Positions 25,962-33,862 of a DNA stretch of 64,000 nucleotides are shown here, piece after piece. Within the stretch, counting starts at the first letter, position 1, and each line of letters starts with the position of its first letter. Below the pieces are notes generated by a model. It saw only the letters and a program-made list of their open reading frames with translations. It did not search any database and was not told where the DNA came from. This DNA comes from JANLVI01 sp031363915. Lineage in GTDB: Bacteria; Vulcanimicrobiota; Vulcanimicrobiia; Vulcanimicrobiales; Vulcanimicrobiaceae. Position numbers and translations under genes: made by a program. The stretch is taken from positions 60,403-124,402 of the forward strand of contig JANLVI010000034.1 in the NCBI GenBank assembly GCA_031363915.1, in the 5' to 3' direction.

Positions 25962-27806
25962 ATGAATGATGCCGGGGGTCCTGCTATCACGAAGCCCAAT
26001 GATGTTCAGCCCCGCGCGAACGTGAATCCGCTATCCCGGGCAGTCGGCGTCGTCGCGGCAGTCATCCTATTGCTTTTTTATGTACCGACGGCATGGGGCG
26101 GATTTTCTGCGCACGGGACGTTGGGATGCGCGTTTGGTGCACACGATGAGATCGTCGGTGTGGAACGCGGTGGGCCCGCGGCGCGCGCCGGTTTACAGGT
26201 TGGCGACGTCCTTCGACCGAGCGCACACGATTGGGCACGTGGGTTCGCGGCTGTCGCAGGAGACCTCGCGCCCGGCGTAGCGCTCGATCTGGGCGTGAAC
26301 CGCGGCGGTCGCGAGCGGACGGTGCACATCGTCTCCGTCGCCGCCGATGCAACGTCGCTTTCCGACGCGCTTTTCCAACTGGGCGCGTTTCTTGCGACCG
26401 CGACGGCGCTGATCGTCGCAGGCGGCATGTGCGCTCTGAGGCCGGGCGCGATGTCGTGGTGGTTTCTCTTATACGCTGCCGGGACGATCAGCGCGAATCA
26501 AGTGATCTTCGCATACGGTTTCTTGCCCGCTGGCATTCGCGACGCGTTGGTCGGCGTCGTTCTGGCGCTCATCGCGAGCACGGCGGCATTTCCGATTCTC
26601 CCATTCGTTCTGCGTTTTCCGTACGATACGGTAACGGGACGGCGCCGGTATTTCTATCGCGCAAGCGTCGCTGCGACGATCGCTACGGCCGTGGGATTTT
26701 CGGCGTACTACCTCATGCTGCTGGTGAACGGCGGTATCGCCGGGTCGCCGCTGTATGCCGAATCGACCTATTTCGCAACGGTCGCCGGCAATATTCCTAT
26801 ACCGCTTGCGATCGTCGTGCTCGTGTGGACATATCTGCAGGCCGACCCGGAAGGCCGCGAGCGGCTGAAGTGGGGCATCCTCGGTATGTCCTTCGCCGTC
26901 ATCGCATTCGCAGCGTCGAGCGTCGCCTTCCTCAACAACACCGTCGTCTCGAACGCACTGCAACTGCTGACCGTCATCTTGCCGCTCAGCCTTGCCTATG
27001 CCCTCAAGCGCCATCGCTTGATCGACCTCAGCTTCATCGCAAATCGTACCATCGGTTACGGCGCGACGACCCTCGTCGTTCTGCTCATCGTGCAGGTGGC
27101 GGATGAAATGGCGCGATGGGCGCTGCATGAGATCGCACTTGCGCCTGCTGTTTCGCTCGGCATCAGCCTGGTCACCGGCATCTTCATCGCCCGGTTTCAT
27201 AAGCTGCTCGGAACGCTCGTCGAGCGCGTGCTCTTTCGCAAGCGACTTGCCGCAGACAAGCGACTCCGTCTCGTCGCGGGAGCGATGCTGTACGCGACAT
27301 CCGAGCGCGCGGTGGACGACATGCTCGTCGCCGACGCGGCGGAAACGCTCGGTCTTGCAAGCGCCGCGGTCTTTCATCTCGAGCCGGCGCGCGGTGTCTA
27401 CACGCGTGCAGTCGCGGTCGGTTGGGGCGATGGCCACGCCCGCTCGATCCCGCGAGACGATCTGCTCGCGCTCATGCTTGGCAGCAAACGACAACTCTTG
27501 CGACTGGAAGACGTCCGGTGGAACCGGACGGATGTGCCGACCGGAGCCCAGACAACCGTGCTCGCGCTTCCCTTAGATTTTCGGCGCGAAATTCGCGGCT
27601 TTGTCGTGTTCGGTGCGCATACGAACGGGACGTCGATCGACCCGGACGAGGTGAAACTCTTGGAGCTTCTCGCGACCAACGCGGGGACGGCCTACGGGCT
27701 GGTCGAGGGCAACGAAGCCTCCTTGCGACTCGCTGAACTGGAGTCGCAAGGAGGCTCTTGCAACTACACGGGCGTCGAGAGCGGCTTGCCCTTTTCAACC
27801 ACATAG
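25962..27806 (+). CDS. PDZ-membrane-GAF protein, sensor-like, without an output domain
   Basis: A 614-residue membrane protein. One membrane segment (about 25-46) is followed by a PDZ-like domain at 50-125 (DEIVGVERGGPAARAGLQVGDVL). Seven or so further hydrophobic segments fill about 136-410 (for example 136-158, 165-185, 195-218, 235-256, 275-292, 305-325, 333-348, 365-385, 393-411). A GAF-like domain runs from about 440 to 595. This is the input half of a histidine kinase, but no HisKA or ATPase region follows. The last 40 residues include a perfect inverted repeat in the DNA and overlap the convergent cupin gene by 43 bases, so the C-terminus may be a truncation. Possible roles are signalling through a partner, or a decayed kinase. 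Confidence 0.7.
   Translation: MNDAGGPAITKPNDVQPRANVNPLSRAVGVVAAVILLLFYVPTAWGGFSAHGTLGCAFGAHDEIVGVERGGPAARAGLQVGDVLRPSAHDWARGFAAVAGDLAPGVALDLGVNRGGRERTVHIVSVAADATSLSDALFQLGAFLATATALIVAGGMCALRPGAMSWWFLLYAAGTISANQVIFAYGFLPAGIRDALVGVVLALIASTAAFPILPFVLRFPYDTVTGRRRYFYRASVAATIATAVGFSAYYLMLLVNGGIAGSPLYAESTYFATVAGNIPIPLAIVVLVWTYLQADPEGRERLKWGILGMSFAVIAFAASSVAFLNNTVVSNALQLLTVILPLSLAYALKRHRLIDLSFIANRTIGYGATTLVVLLIVQVADEMARWALHEIALAPAVSLGISLVTGIFIARFHKLLGTLVERVLFRKRLAADKRLRLVAGAMLYATSERAVDDMLVADAAETLGLASAAVFHLEPARGVYTRAVAVGWGDGHARSIPRDDLLALMLGSKRQLLRLEDVRWNRTDVPTGAQTTVLALPLDFRREIRGFVVFGAHTNGTSIDPDEVKLLELLATNAGTAYGLVEGNEASLRLAELESQGGSCNYTGVESGLPFSTT
27716..27756. repeat. Perfect 16-bp inverted repeat at a convergent gene junction
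   Basis: AGCCTCCTTGCGACTC (27716-27731) is exactly complementary to GAGTCGCAAGGAGGCT (27741-27756), separated by 9 bases. It lies inside the end of the PDZ-GAF gene, just past the cupin stop on the other strand. There is no T-run on either side, so it may act as a two-way terminator of the hairpin-only type, or mark a rearrangement. Confidence 0.85.
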
Positions 27807-28180
27807 GTGACGATTATTTTCGACTTCTCAGCAACGGCTTTGCCACCACCGTGGACGGCGCCGGCCGCAATCTGGTAGCCGTCGCCCGGCTTGAGCACGC
27901 GCGCTGGCTGACCGTCGATCGACAACTCGAAGCCGCCGTCGAGGAGATAGGCCGATTCCACACCCGGATGCGTATGACGACCGATGACGACACCTGCGTC
28001 GAGAACGGCTTCGACGAGCACCGTTTCGTAGCCGACGGCCGGACCGTCCATGCGCATGAGGATTTTGCGGGTGACGCCACCGATGGAAGCGGGCGATTGG
28101 GCCGAGGCCGTACCGGCAAGGCCGGGAAGGCTGCACAGTACGCAGGATGCGGCGGCTACGAAATTCTTACGAGACAGCAC
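27764..28180 (-). CDS. Secreted single-domain cupin
   Basis: A 138-residue exported protein. The signal region (MLSRKNFVAAASCVLCSLPG) ends near TASA/QS, residue 28. The remainder is one cupin barrel with the first motif GRHTHPGVESAYLLDGG, giving two His and a Glu as metal ligands, and a weaker second motif around AGAVHGGGK. Such proteins bind a metal and may be dioxygenases, isomerases or simple ligand binders; no reaction can be assigned. The GTG at 28180 has AGGAGTG 9 bases upstream on its strand. The stop lies within the convergent PDZ-GAF reading frame. Confidence 0.85.
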   Translation of the reverse strand: MLSRKNFVAAASCVLCSLPGLAGTASAQSPASIGGVTRKILMRMDGPAVGYETVLVEAVLDAGVVIGRHTHPGVESAYLLDGGFELSIDGQPARVLKPGDGYQIAAGAVHGGGKAVAEKSKIIVTYVVEKGKPLSTPV

Positions 28181-28229
28181 GTGTTTTTACACTCCTTGAA
28201 TAGAACGATTGCAACACAAATACGGCTTA

Positions 28230-28459
28230 CTATCTTAGGAGGCCTGGCGAGCGATACGGTGTTGCATTTCCTTCGATGCGTTGTGTGCCGAGATCGACGT
28301 AGAGGCCGGCGGTCGAGCCTTTTTCGAAGAAGAGGGCGACACGATGACAATCTCGCCGTTTCGGATTTCCATGTCGTGAGCCGGATGTTGCCCCTGCAAA
28401 AATCCTTGCAACGCGGACCCGAGTCGCTCGTCAAGCATCCGTGGATGGCCGAGAAGCAA
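28230..28459 (-). pseudogene. Possible decayed small gene
   Basis: One frame from an ATG at 28459 contains a protein-like stretch (RLGSALQGFLQGQHPAHDM, then EIRNGEIVIVSP). From about 28346 a different frame reads ALFFEKGSTAGLYVDLGTQ and ends at a TAG at 28230. Both pieces look like coding sequence and together resemble one frameshifted gene, but I do not recognise a family and found no ribosome-binding site. Low confidence. Confidence 0.25.
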
Positions 28460-28671
28460 GCGCTAAATGCGACGTTTCCGACAATTTTGTCCCAAAAAGA
28501 GAACCATTCCGGTTGTTGGTGTGTTACGATGCGCGTAGGAGCAGCTGTCGGCGTCGGGGCCTCTCCTCAAAAACGGACGGTCCGCGCGGTTCATGCAAGT
28601 CAAGGCTTCAGACCCAGGTCCCATCTAGTTGAATATATTGACGCCATCGAATAAACCTGGAGTTTTGAACC
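28460..28671. other. Intergenic region upstream of the zinc-ribbon gene
   Basis: No gene is supported here. A weak promoter-like pair, TTGAAT near 28629 and TAAACC 17 bases later, precedes the zinc-ribbon gene and its TGGAG ribosome-binding site at 28658. Confidence 0.35.
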
Positions 28672-29037
28672 TTGTATACTGATGAAACACTCTCGTGCGT
28701 TGACTGCAACGCCCAGTTCACGTTTAGTGCTGGAGAGCAAGAATTTTTCGCATCGAAGGGCTTCACCAACAAGCCCAATCGTTGCCCCGATTGTCGTGCG
28801 GCGCGTAAAGCGCAGCGCGGTTCGGGCGGCGGCGGCGGCGGCGGCGGTGGCGGTTATGCCTCCGGTGGCGGCGGCGGCGCTGGTGGCGGCTATGGCGGTG
28901 GTGCCGGCGGCGGACGTGCGCGCGAGATGTTCTCGGCGACCTGCAGCCAGTGCGGCCAAGTCGCCCAAGTCCCGTTCCAACCCCGCGGCGACAAGCCCGT
29001 TTACTGCCGCGATTGCTTCCAGTCGCGCAGCTCATAA
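28672..29037 (+). CDS. Double zinc-ribbon protein with polyglycine linker
   Basis: A 121-residue protein starting with TTG (TGGAG ribosome-binding site 9 bases upstream). The N-terminal ribbon has CVDC (residues 9-12) and CPDC (38-41), in the pattern of the probable zinc-ribbon family zf-trcl. A linker of about 40 residues is nearly all glycine. The C-terminal ribbon has CSQC and CRDC about 17 residues apart, the CxxC-x17-CxxC type. The linker would let two independent zinc modules move freely. Family members are common but unstudied; RNA or DNA binding is a reasonable guess. It stands alone and is followed by a strong terminator. Confidence 0.85.
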   Translation: MYTDETLSCVDCNAQFTFSAGEQEFFASKGFTNKPNRCPDCRAARKAQRGSGGGGGGGGGGYASGGGGGAGGGYGGGAGGGRAREMFSATCSQCGQVAQVPFQPRGDKPVYCRDCFQSRSS

Positions 29038-29075
29038 CGGTACATCCCGCTAGTCGCTGACGCGACTGACGAGAC

Positions 29076-29118
29076 AAGAAAAGCGGCGCTCCTTACGAGG
29101 GACGCCGCTTTTCTTTCG
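29076..29118. terminator. Bidirectional rho-independent terminator
   Basis: AAGAAAAGCGGCG pairs with CGCCGCTTTTCTT around a CTCC/GAGGG interior. Runs of A before and T after the stem let it serve both the zinc-ribbon gene and the convergent DoxX gene. Confidence 0.85.
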
Positions 29119-29135
29119 TGGCGCGGTTTCGACAG

Positions 29136-29678
29136 CTATGCGACAGCGGGATCGCGTTGGGCGTGTGCGGGATCGGGCGGTGCCGCATCGGCGGTCCGCG
29201 CGGCCAGCATCGCGATTGCACCGAGGATACCCGCGCTCAACGCAAGACCCGTGAATGTCTGCGAGCGCAGCGCGTCGATGTCGAGCGCAGCATCGAGCGA
29301 CAGCGCGCCGTAGCCGCCGCCGGCGAAAGCGAGTCCAGCAGCAGCGTAGAGGGTGCTCAGTTCGATACCATTCTTTTGTGCGAAGAAGCCGTTTTTCCAA
29401 TGGACCGAGCTTCCCGCAACGATCATCGTCGAGCCGAGAAGCGCCGGACCGATCGGGCCGCCGAGGCCGAGTGCGATGAGTGCCCCTGCGGCGATTTCGG
29501 TTGACGATGCGGCCGTCGCGAACGTCGGACCGGGGCGAAATCCGAGGCTGTCCATCAGGCCTGCGGCGCCGGCTGGCCCCGGACCCTCAAAAGAACCGAA
29601 CGCCTTTTGCGCTCCGTGTGCGGCGATGCCGCCGCCGATGGCAAGACGAGCGGCAAGAAGTGCAAGATCGCGGATCAT
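29136..29678 (-). CDS. DoxX-family membrane protein
   Basis: A 180-residue integral membrane protein with four hydrophobic segments (about 5-25, 55-75, 77-98 and 140-160). The start MIRDLALLAARLAIGGGIAAHGAQKAFG is the usual DoxX opening, with the conserved HGxQKxF loop, and a FAQKNGIEL motif follows. DoxX proteins are quinone-linked or redox-stress membrane proteins of incompletely known function. The ATG at 29678 has TTGGAG 10 bases upstream. It is divergent from the serine hydrolase gene at 29725 and shares a terminator with the zinc-ribbon gene. Confidence 0.88.
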   Translation of the reverse strand: MIRDLALLAARLAIGGGIAAHGAQKAFGSFEGPGPAGAAGLMDSLGFRPGPTFATAASSTEIAAGALIALGLGGPIGPALLGSTMIVAGSSVHWKNGFFAQKNGIELSTLYAAAGLAFAGGGYGALSLDAALDIDALRSQTFTGLALSAGILGAIAMLAARTADAAPPDPAHAQRDPAVA

Positions 29679-29724
29679 GTGTGCAATACTCCAAAGAAAT
29701 CAGCGTGAGTAGTCGATAGACCTC

Positions 29725-31182
29725 ATGCCCGAATTCGGCGTAGTCGAAGCGAATCGCGGCCATGTAAAAACCGCGAAAAGCGCAAACGCAGGGTCCGTGG
29801 TGTGTTTCCTTGCCGTCGTTCTTGCTGCCGTATCGTCGCCCGTGCCAAGCGTAGCGCCAGTACCCACGGCGATTCCGATCAGCGCTCCGGTCGCGCGACA
29901 ACTCGATGAGAGCCTCAAGCCGCTGGTCGGTACGGATGCCGGCAAAGCGTCAGCGCTTGCTGTCGCGATCGTACAAAACGGCGCGATCGCCTACGTGCGG
30001 TCGTACGGGACGGCAAAGGATCACACACGTTTTCCAATCGCTTCGCTTACGAAGATGATGACGGCCGTATCCGTGTTGCAACTCGTCGAACATGGTCGCA
30101 TCAAACTCGAGGACCACGTTAGTACGTATCTTCCGAGCGCGCCCTACGCCGATCAGATCACGGTGCGCCAACTTTTGAACCATACGTCGGGCCTGTATAA
30201 TTACGGCGACGATTCGTTTAAAGCGGGCGCCAACAAGACGCCGACGACACCGGAGAGAATTCTTGCCATCGTCGCTGCCAAACCACTCCTGGCGCCGCCC
30301 GGCACACGTTTCTCTTACAGCAATTCGGGATACGTCGTGCTCGGGCAAATCATCGAGCACGTTTTCGGGCGCTCCCTCGCTGCGTACGAACAACAAGCAA
30401 TCTTGTCGGTTGCGGGCATGACCGAGACCACATTCGGTGACCCGGTTGGCGTCGTACCGGTCGCCACCGGCTTTATGAGCGGCACTCAGGGTGCGGACGC
30501 CTATGCATACGATCGATCGTGGTTTTATGCCGACGGCGATATCGTCTCGACTGCTAGGGACATCGCGCGCTTCGATCTTGCGCTCATGACCGGAAAGCTG
30601 GTATCGGCGAAGTCGTTTGCCCTCGCACAGACCGACCCGGTTGACGCGCCCGCGTTTGGCGGCAAATGGGGCCTGGGATTTATGATCATCGACAGTCTTG
30701 GAGAACGTGTCGTCGGTCACCACGGCGGCGTTCCCGGTTTTGTCGCGGACGACGAAATCATTCAAGGCGATGGGTTCGCGATGGTCGTTCTCGCGAACGC
30801 ATTCGATTTTGCGACCTCGCGTGCGAGTCTGAACGTAATCAGGACGCTCTACCCCGGGCTTTCCCCACCCGAAGTCGTTGTTCCGGAGGATCCCGCCGTC
30901 ACAGGACGATTTCGAACGATTCTCGAGAGTTTACTTGCCGGGCACATCGATCGAAAGCAGTTTGCCGACGCCGCAAATGCAGCGCTGACGGATACGGCGC
31001 TGGCAACGGCTGCTTCGCAACTCGGCGCTCTCGGGGCCATTGCCAGCATCGCCTACGTTAACGAGCAACGCACCGCCGGATTGACGATCTATCACTATCG
31101 CGTGGTATTCGCCAAAGCGACACTGGTGTTTTCGTTTGGCGTCATGCCGGATGGCAAGACGGCTGTCTTCCGGGGTTCGTAA
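29725..31182 (+). CDS. Beta-lactamase-fold serine hydrolase (class C / esterase type)
   Basis: A 485-residue penicillin-binding-protein-like hydrolase. A hydrophobic segment at 24-40 would be a signal anchor or signal peptide. Catalytic motifs are SLTK (S107, K110), YSN (198-200) and HHGG (332-335), which stands where KTG sits in class C beta-lactamases. This set is typical of secreted esterases, D-aminopeptidases and LACTB-like enzymes. A C-terminal domain of about 115 residues follows (after 370), resembling the small beta-rich add-on of such proteins. The ATG at 29725 lacks a good ribosome-binding site; a GTG pair at 29799 is an alternative but would cut the signal region. Substrate unknown. 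Confidence 0.88.
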   Translation: MPEFGVVEANRGHVKTAKSANAGSVVCFLAVVLAAVSSPVPSVAPVPTAIPISAPVARQLDESLKPLVGTDAGKASALAVAIVQNGAIAYVRSYGTAKDHTRFPIASLTKMMTAVSVLQLVEHGRIKLEDHVSTYLPSAPYADQITVRQLLNHTSGLYNYGDDSFKAGANKTPTTPERILAIVAAKPLLAPPGTRFSYSNSGYVVLGQIIEHVFGRSLAAYEQQAILSVAGMTETTFGDPVGVVPVATGFMSGTQGADAYAYDRSWFYADGDIVSTARDIARFDLALMTGKLVSAKSFALAQTDPVDAPAFGGKWGLGFMIIDSLGERVVGHHGGVPGFVADDEIIQGDGFAMVVLANAFDFATSRASLNVIRTLYPGLSPPEVVVPEDPAVTGRFRTILESLLAGHIDRKQFADAANAALTDTALATAASQLGALGAIASIAYVNEQRTAGLTIYHYRVVFAKATLVFSFGVMPDGKTAVFRGS

Positions 31183-31192
31183 AAGACGGTAT

Positions 31193-32356
31193 CTATAAGT
31201 ACGCGGCGAGAAACCGGCGAACCGCGCCGAGCGCGATCTGCCCACCGAGGCCCATTGGAAGCGAATCGAAGGCGTGATTACTCCACGGAATCTCGATCGA
31301 GGCGACGGTATCGCCCGCCGCGCGTAAGTTGGCCGCCATCGTGCGTTGGAAGTCGATCTTCACGAGTTCGTCGCGGTCGCCGCCGATAAGCAAGGTCGGC
31401 GGCAAATGCGGACCGACGTAGCTGCTCGGCGATGCGGCGCGATACGAGCCGGGCAAGAGATTCGGTCCCGCGCCCATGTACGCGGACAGAATGCGACGCA
31501 CACCCGCCGGATCGGGCTTTGGTTGTTCGTTCCAGCCGCGCGTTAAATCGGTCGGCGAATAATACCCGACGACGGCGCGAAAGGCGATCGGCCCCGGATG
31601 GTAGCCCGTGACGAGCGCGAGTTCCCCGCCCGCCGAGCGACCGAGAATCGCAACGCGATTGAGATCGACATTCAATCGTGCGGCGTTCGCGCGGATGAAG
31701 CGCATTGCGCCGAATACGTCGCCGAGCTGGGTTGGAAAGCGGAACTGCGGCGCGTGACGGTAGTCGACCGCGATGACGGTGTAGCCGCTCGCCGCAAGCG
31801 ATCGATCGAGGGCTTCGGTTTGCAAAAGTTCGCCGAAGATCCATGCGCCGCCGTAAATCACAATGACTGTGGGGCGAATGCCGGTTTGCGGCGCGTGATA
31901 GACATCCATCGGAAGCGTCGTCTTCGTTTTCGGATCGACGACGGCATCGTTCACGCGCGTGCGTACGATCGTCGAGTTGTTCGGCGGGAAGAACGATTGA
32001 ATCGGATTGTAGCTCACGCGCTGGGAGGTCGCAATCGTGCCGTGTTCGGTTGCGCGTGCGAGTTCGGCGTTGGCGGATGCGATCGCCTGACCGAGCAGCA
32101 CGAAGGGGATGATGCTCAGCCCGAGACTGAGCGCGAGCAACGTCGTCGTCATTTCGCGTGCGAGGCCGCGCGAAACACGCAAGACGATTGCAAGACCGAT
32201 GAGGTTATAGAGGATCAGAAACGGTGCCGCTTCCGGCGCCGTGACGGCGGCTGCGAACGTCGGGAGCGTCGGAGCGGGGATGACGATCCACACCGCTACC
32301 GCAAAGCCGACGATCGCGATCAGAAAGGCGATCACGTTTGCCAGGGGCTTAGGCAT
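31193..32356 (-). CDS. Membrane-anchored alpha/beta-hydrolase (esterase/lipase)
   Basis: A 387-residue protein. Three hydrophobic segments (about 8-28, 44-62 and 68-92) precede an alpha/beta-hydrolase of the BD-FAE/hormone-sensitive-lipase type. The oxyanion motif is IYGGAW, the nucleophile elbow GRSAGG, then GGDRDELV (likely Asp) and SNHAFD (likely His). The esterase would face the periplasm. It is the last gene of the minus-strand cluster with the acyltransferase, CruF-like and glycosyltransferase genes; its start overlaps the acyltransferase stop by 8 bases. In this setting it might act on lipid or carotenoid-ester bonds, which is inference. Confidence 0.85.
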   Translation of the reverse strand: MPKPLANVIAFLIAIVGFAVAVWIVIPAPTLPTFAAAVTAPEAAPFLILYNLIGLAIVLRVSRGLAREMTTTLLALSLGLSIIPFVLLGQAIASANAELARATEHGTIATSQRVSYNPIQSFFPPNNSTIVRTRVNDAVVDPKTKTTLPMDVYHAPQTGIRPTVIVIYGGAWIFGELLQTEALDRSLAASGYTVIAVDYRHAPQFRFPTQLGDVFGAMRFIRANAARLNVDLNRVAILGRSAGGELALVTGYHPGPIAFRAVVGYYSPTDLTRGWNEQPKPDPAGVRRILSAYMGAGPNLLPGSYRAASPSSYVGPHLPPTLLIGGDRDELVKIDFQRTMAANLRAAGDTVASIEIPWSNHAFDSLPMGLGGQIALGAVRRFLAAYL

Positions 32357-32990
32357 GTGAGAGCTCGCGCACGAGTGTTTGCATCGCTGCCGCGCCGACG
32401 TCGCCGCCGGGAATCTGGGCGCGCGTGAGCGCGGGTCCGAAGCGCATCACGATCGACCATTTCTTCCCGCTGCGTGCATATGAAAATCCGACGGGGACGA
32501 GAGCGACGGGGCCGGAGCCGGCGCGCTCGGCGAGTTGCGCCATGCGCAGAAAGCCGCTTGCGAACGGCAAGAATTCATCGTCGGTTTGTTTGGGTGTAAA
32601 CGCCGGATCGATCGTCGGATACCCTTCGGGAAAGACGACGAGCGCGCGGCCGTCGACGAGGAGTCGCGTCGTTTCGCGAAACGCGGCGCGAAGATAGCGC
32701 AATTGCTCGCCGGTCTCGACGTTGCCCGCACGCAGCACGATCGGGTATTCGGCGGACCGGCACGCCCACTCGACGGTCGGGCGCGAGGGGCCGGCCCAGT
32801 CGAGACCGACCACGATATGGAGCGGCCGACCGACGCTCGTGACGAGCATGGAGCCGTCGAGCAGATGATGGTAATGCCTTCCGACGAGAATGAGCGGGCC
32901 GCTCGTGGGGACGTGCTCGAGCCCCTCGACGCGCGTCTGTTCGACCTGCGTGCGCATCCCCCAGAGCGAGATTGCGCGCGGGCCGAGCAT
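32349..32990 (-). CDS. PlsC-like lysophospholipid/glycolipid acyltransferase
   Basis: A 213-residue acyltransferase from the ATG at 32990 (the frame is open further upstream but overlaps the CruF-type gene). The catalytic motif is RHYHHLLDG, a variant of the HX4D box in which the histidines are offset by one residue. The second family motif is FPEGYPT. A third conserved region, ALVPVGFSY, follows near the end. Such enzymes move an acyl chain from acyl-CoA or acyl-ACP to a hydroxyl group. Directly downstream of the CruF and glycosyltransferase genes, it may acylate a carotenoid glycoside, as is known for other pigment clusters. The start is uncertain because another ATG lies at 32956. Confidence 0.82.
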   Translation of the reverse strand: MLGPRAISLWGMRTQVEQTRVEGLEHVPTSGPLILVGRHYHHLLDGSMLVTSVGRPLHIVVGLDWAGPSRPTVEWACRSAEYPIVLRAGNVETGEQLRYLRAAFRETTRLLVDGRALVVFPEGYPTIDPAFTPKQTDDEFLPFASGFLRMAQLAERAGSGPVALVPVGFSYARSGKKWSIVMRFGPALTRAQIPGGDVGAAAMQTLVRELSHA

Positions 32991-33016
32991 TCCCCAGGGC
33001 GGATAGGTAGCCGCGA

Positions 33017-33862
33017 TCAGGCCTCGGCGATGCGCAACGGTTGGCGCTCTTCGCGCGCGGGCACGAGCGCGAGGGCCGCGGGGATGAGGCTGAAGAGAAT
33101 CGCCGCAAGGGCCGTCGGCCACATGCCTGCACTCACGCTCAGGATCATCGACCACACCACGTTGATCGCGTACACGGCAAAGGGGAGCGCCGGCGCAACG
33201 GGTGCGCGGGCACGACCCCAGAGTAGCCGGCCAACGGCGATGAACACGATCCCGGTCCCAAACCAGCCAACGAGGTTACGGAGCGGCATTCCAAAGTACG
33301 GACCCGTCTCTTTCCAAATCCAGAAGTGGATGTATTGCAGCTGGGGCGCTGCCATCGAGGGGTCGAGGACCAGGTCCCACGCCATGAGCAACCACGCGCC
33401 TAGCACGATGGCACCGAACGTGCGGTTCTTCCAACCACGCACGGCAGCGATCGTGTCCGCGAGCAGAAACGACGCGAAGCCCATGTAGAACCACGAAAGC
33501 GGGATGCTGTAGGGCACGCGCCCGAGCAATTTATACCCGAGAAAATCTGTGTATTCGTAGCCGCCGAAGGGCCAGCCGGTCTTGGTTCCAGTTAGCTCAG
33601 CGGTTGCCGAGATCAGCACGGAGGCGAGGAAGAAGAGCGTCGTGCGACGCCAGCCCAACTGCGCGATCCCAAACGCCAGCATCGCGAGCGTTCCGAGCAC
33701 GAGGCCCGTGCCGCCCGTCTTGTTCATCGCAAAGGAGAAGAACGCAATATCGCCCGGATTGTGCGACCACAGCTGCGGATGCGGAATCGCGACCAGCATT
33801 CCGAAGAGGCCGAGGGTCAGCGCCAGTGCGTGCAATCCAACGAAGGACCAGGCAATTTTCAC
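33017..33862 (-). CDS. cruF: CruF-type carotenoid biosynthesis membrane protein (DUF422)
   Basis: A 281-residue protein with about seven membrane helices and the CruF/bisanhydrobacterioruberin-hydratase motifs: GWPFGGYEYTDFLGYKLLG, IPLSWFYMG, WDLVLDPSM and GPYFGMPLRNLVGWF. These carry the conserved acidic and aromatic residues of the 1',2'-hydratase family. The enzyme adds water to the end of an acyclic carotenoid chain, giving a tertiary hydroxyl that can be glycosylated. Its ATG overlaps the stop of the glycosyltransferase gene by 4 bases, as CruF and CruG usually travel together. Phytoene synthase and desaturases are not in this window. Confidence 0.88.
   Translation of the reverse strand: MKIAWSFVGLHALALTLGLFGMLVAIPHPQLWSHNPGDIAFFSFAMNKTGGTGLVLGTLAMLAFGIAQLGWRRTTLFFLASVLISATAELTGTKTGWPFGGYEYTDFLGYKLLGRVPYSIPLSWFYMGFASFLLADTIAAVRGWKNRTFGAIVLGAWLLMAWDLVLDPSMAAPQLQYIHFWIWKETGPYFGMPLRNLVGWFGTGIVFIAVGRLLWGRARAPVAPALPFAVYAINVVWSMILSVSAGMWPTALAAILFSLIPAALALVPAREERQPLRIAEA

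Noticed and set aside
28841..28925. GGC-rich repeat tract as a possible non-coding repeat
   Set aside because: It is in frame and encodes the glycine linker of the zinc-ribbon protein.
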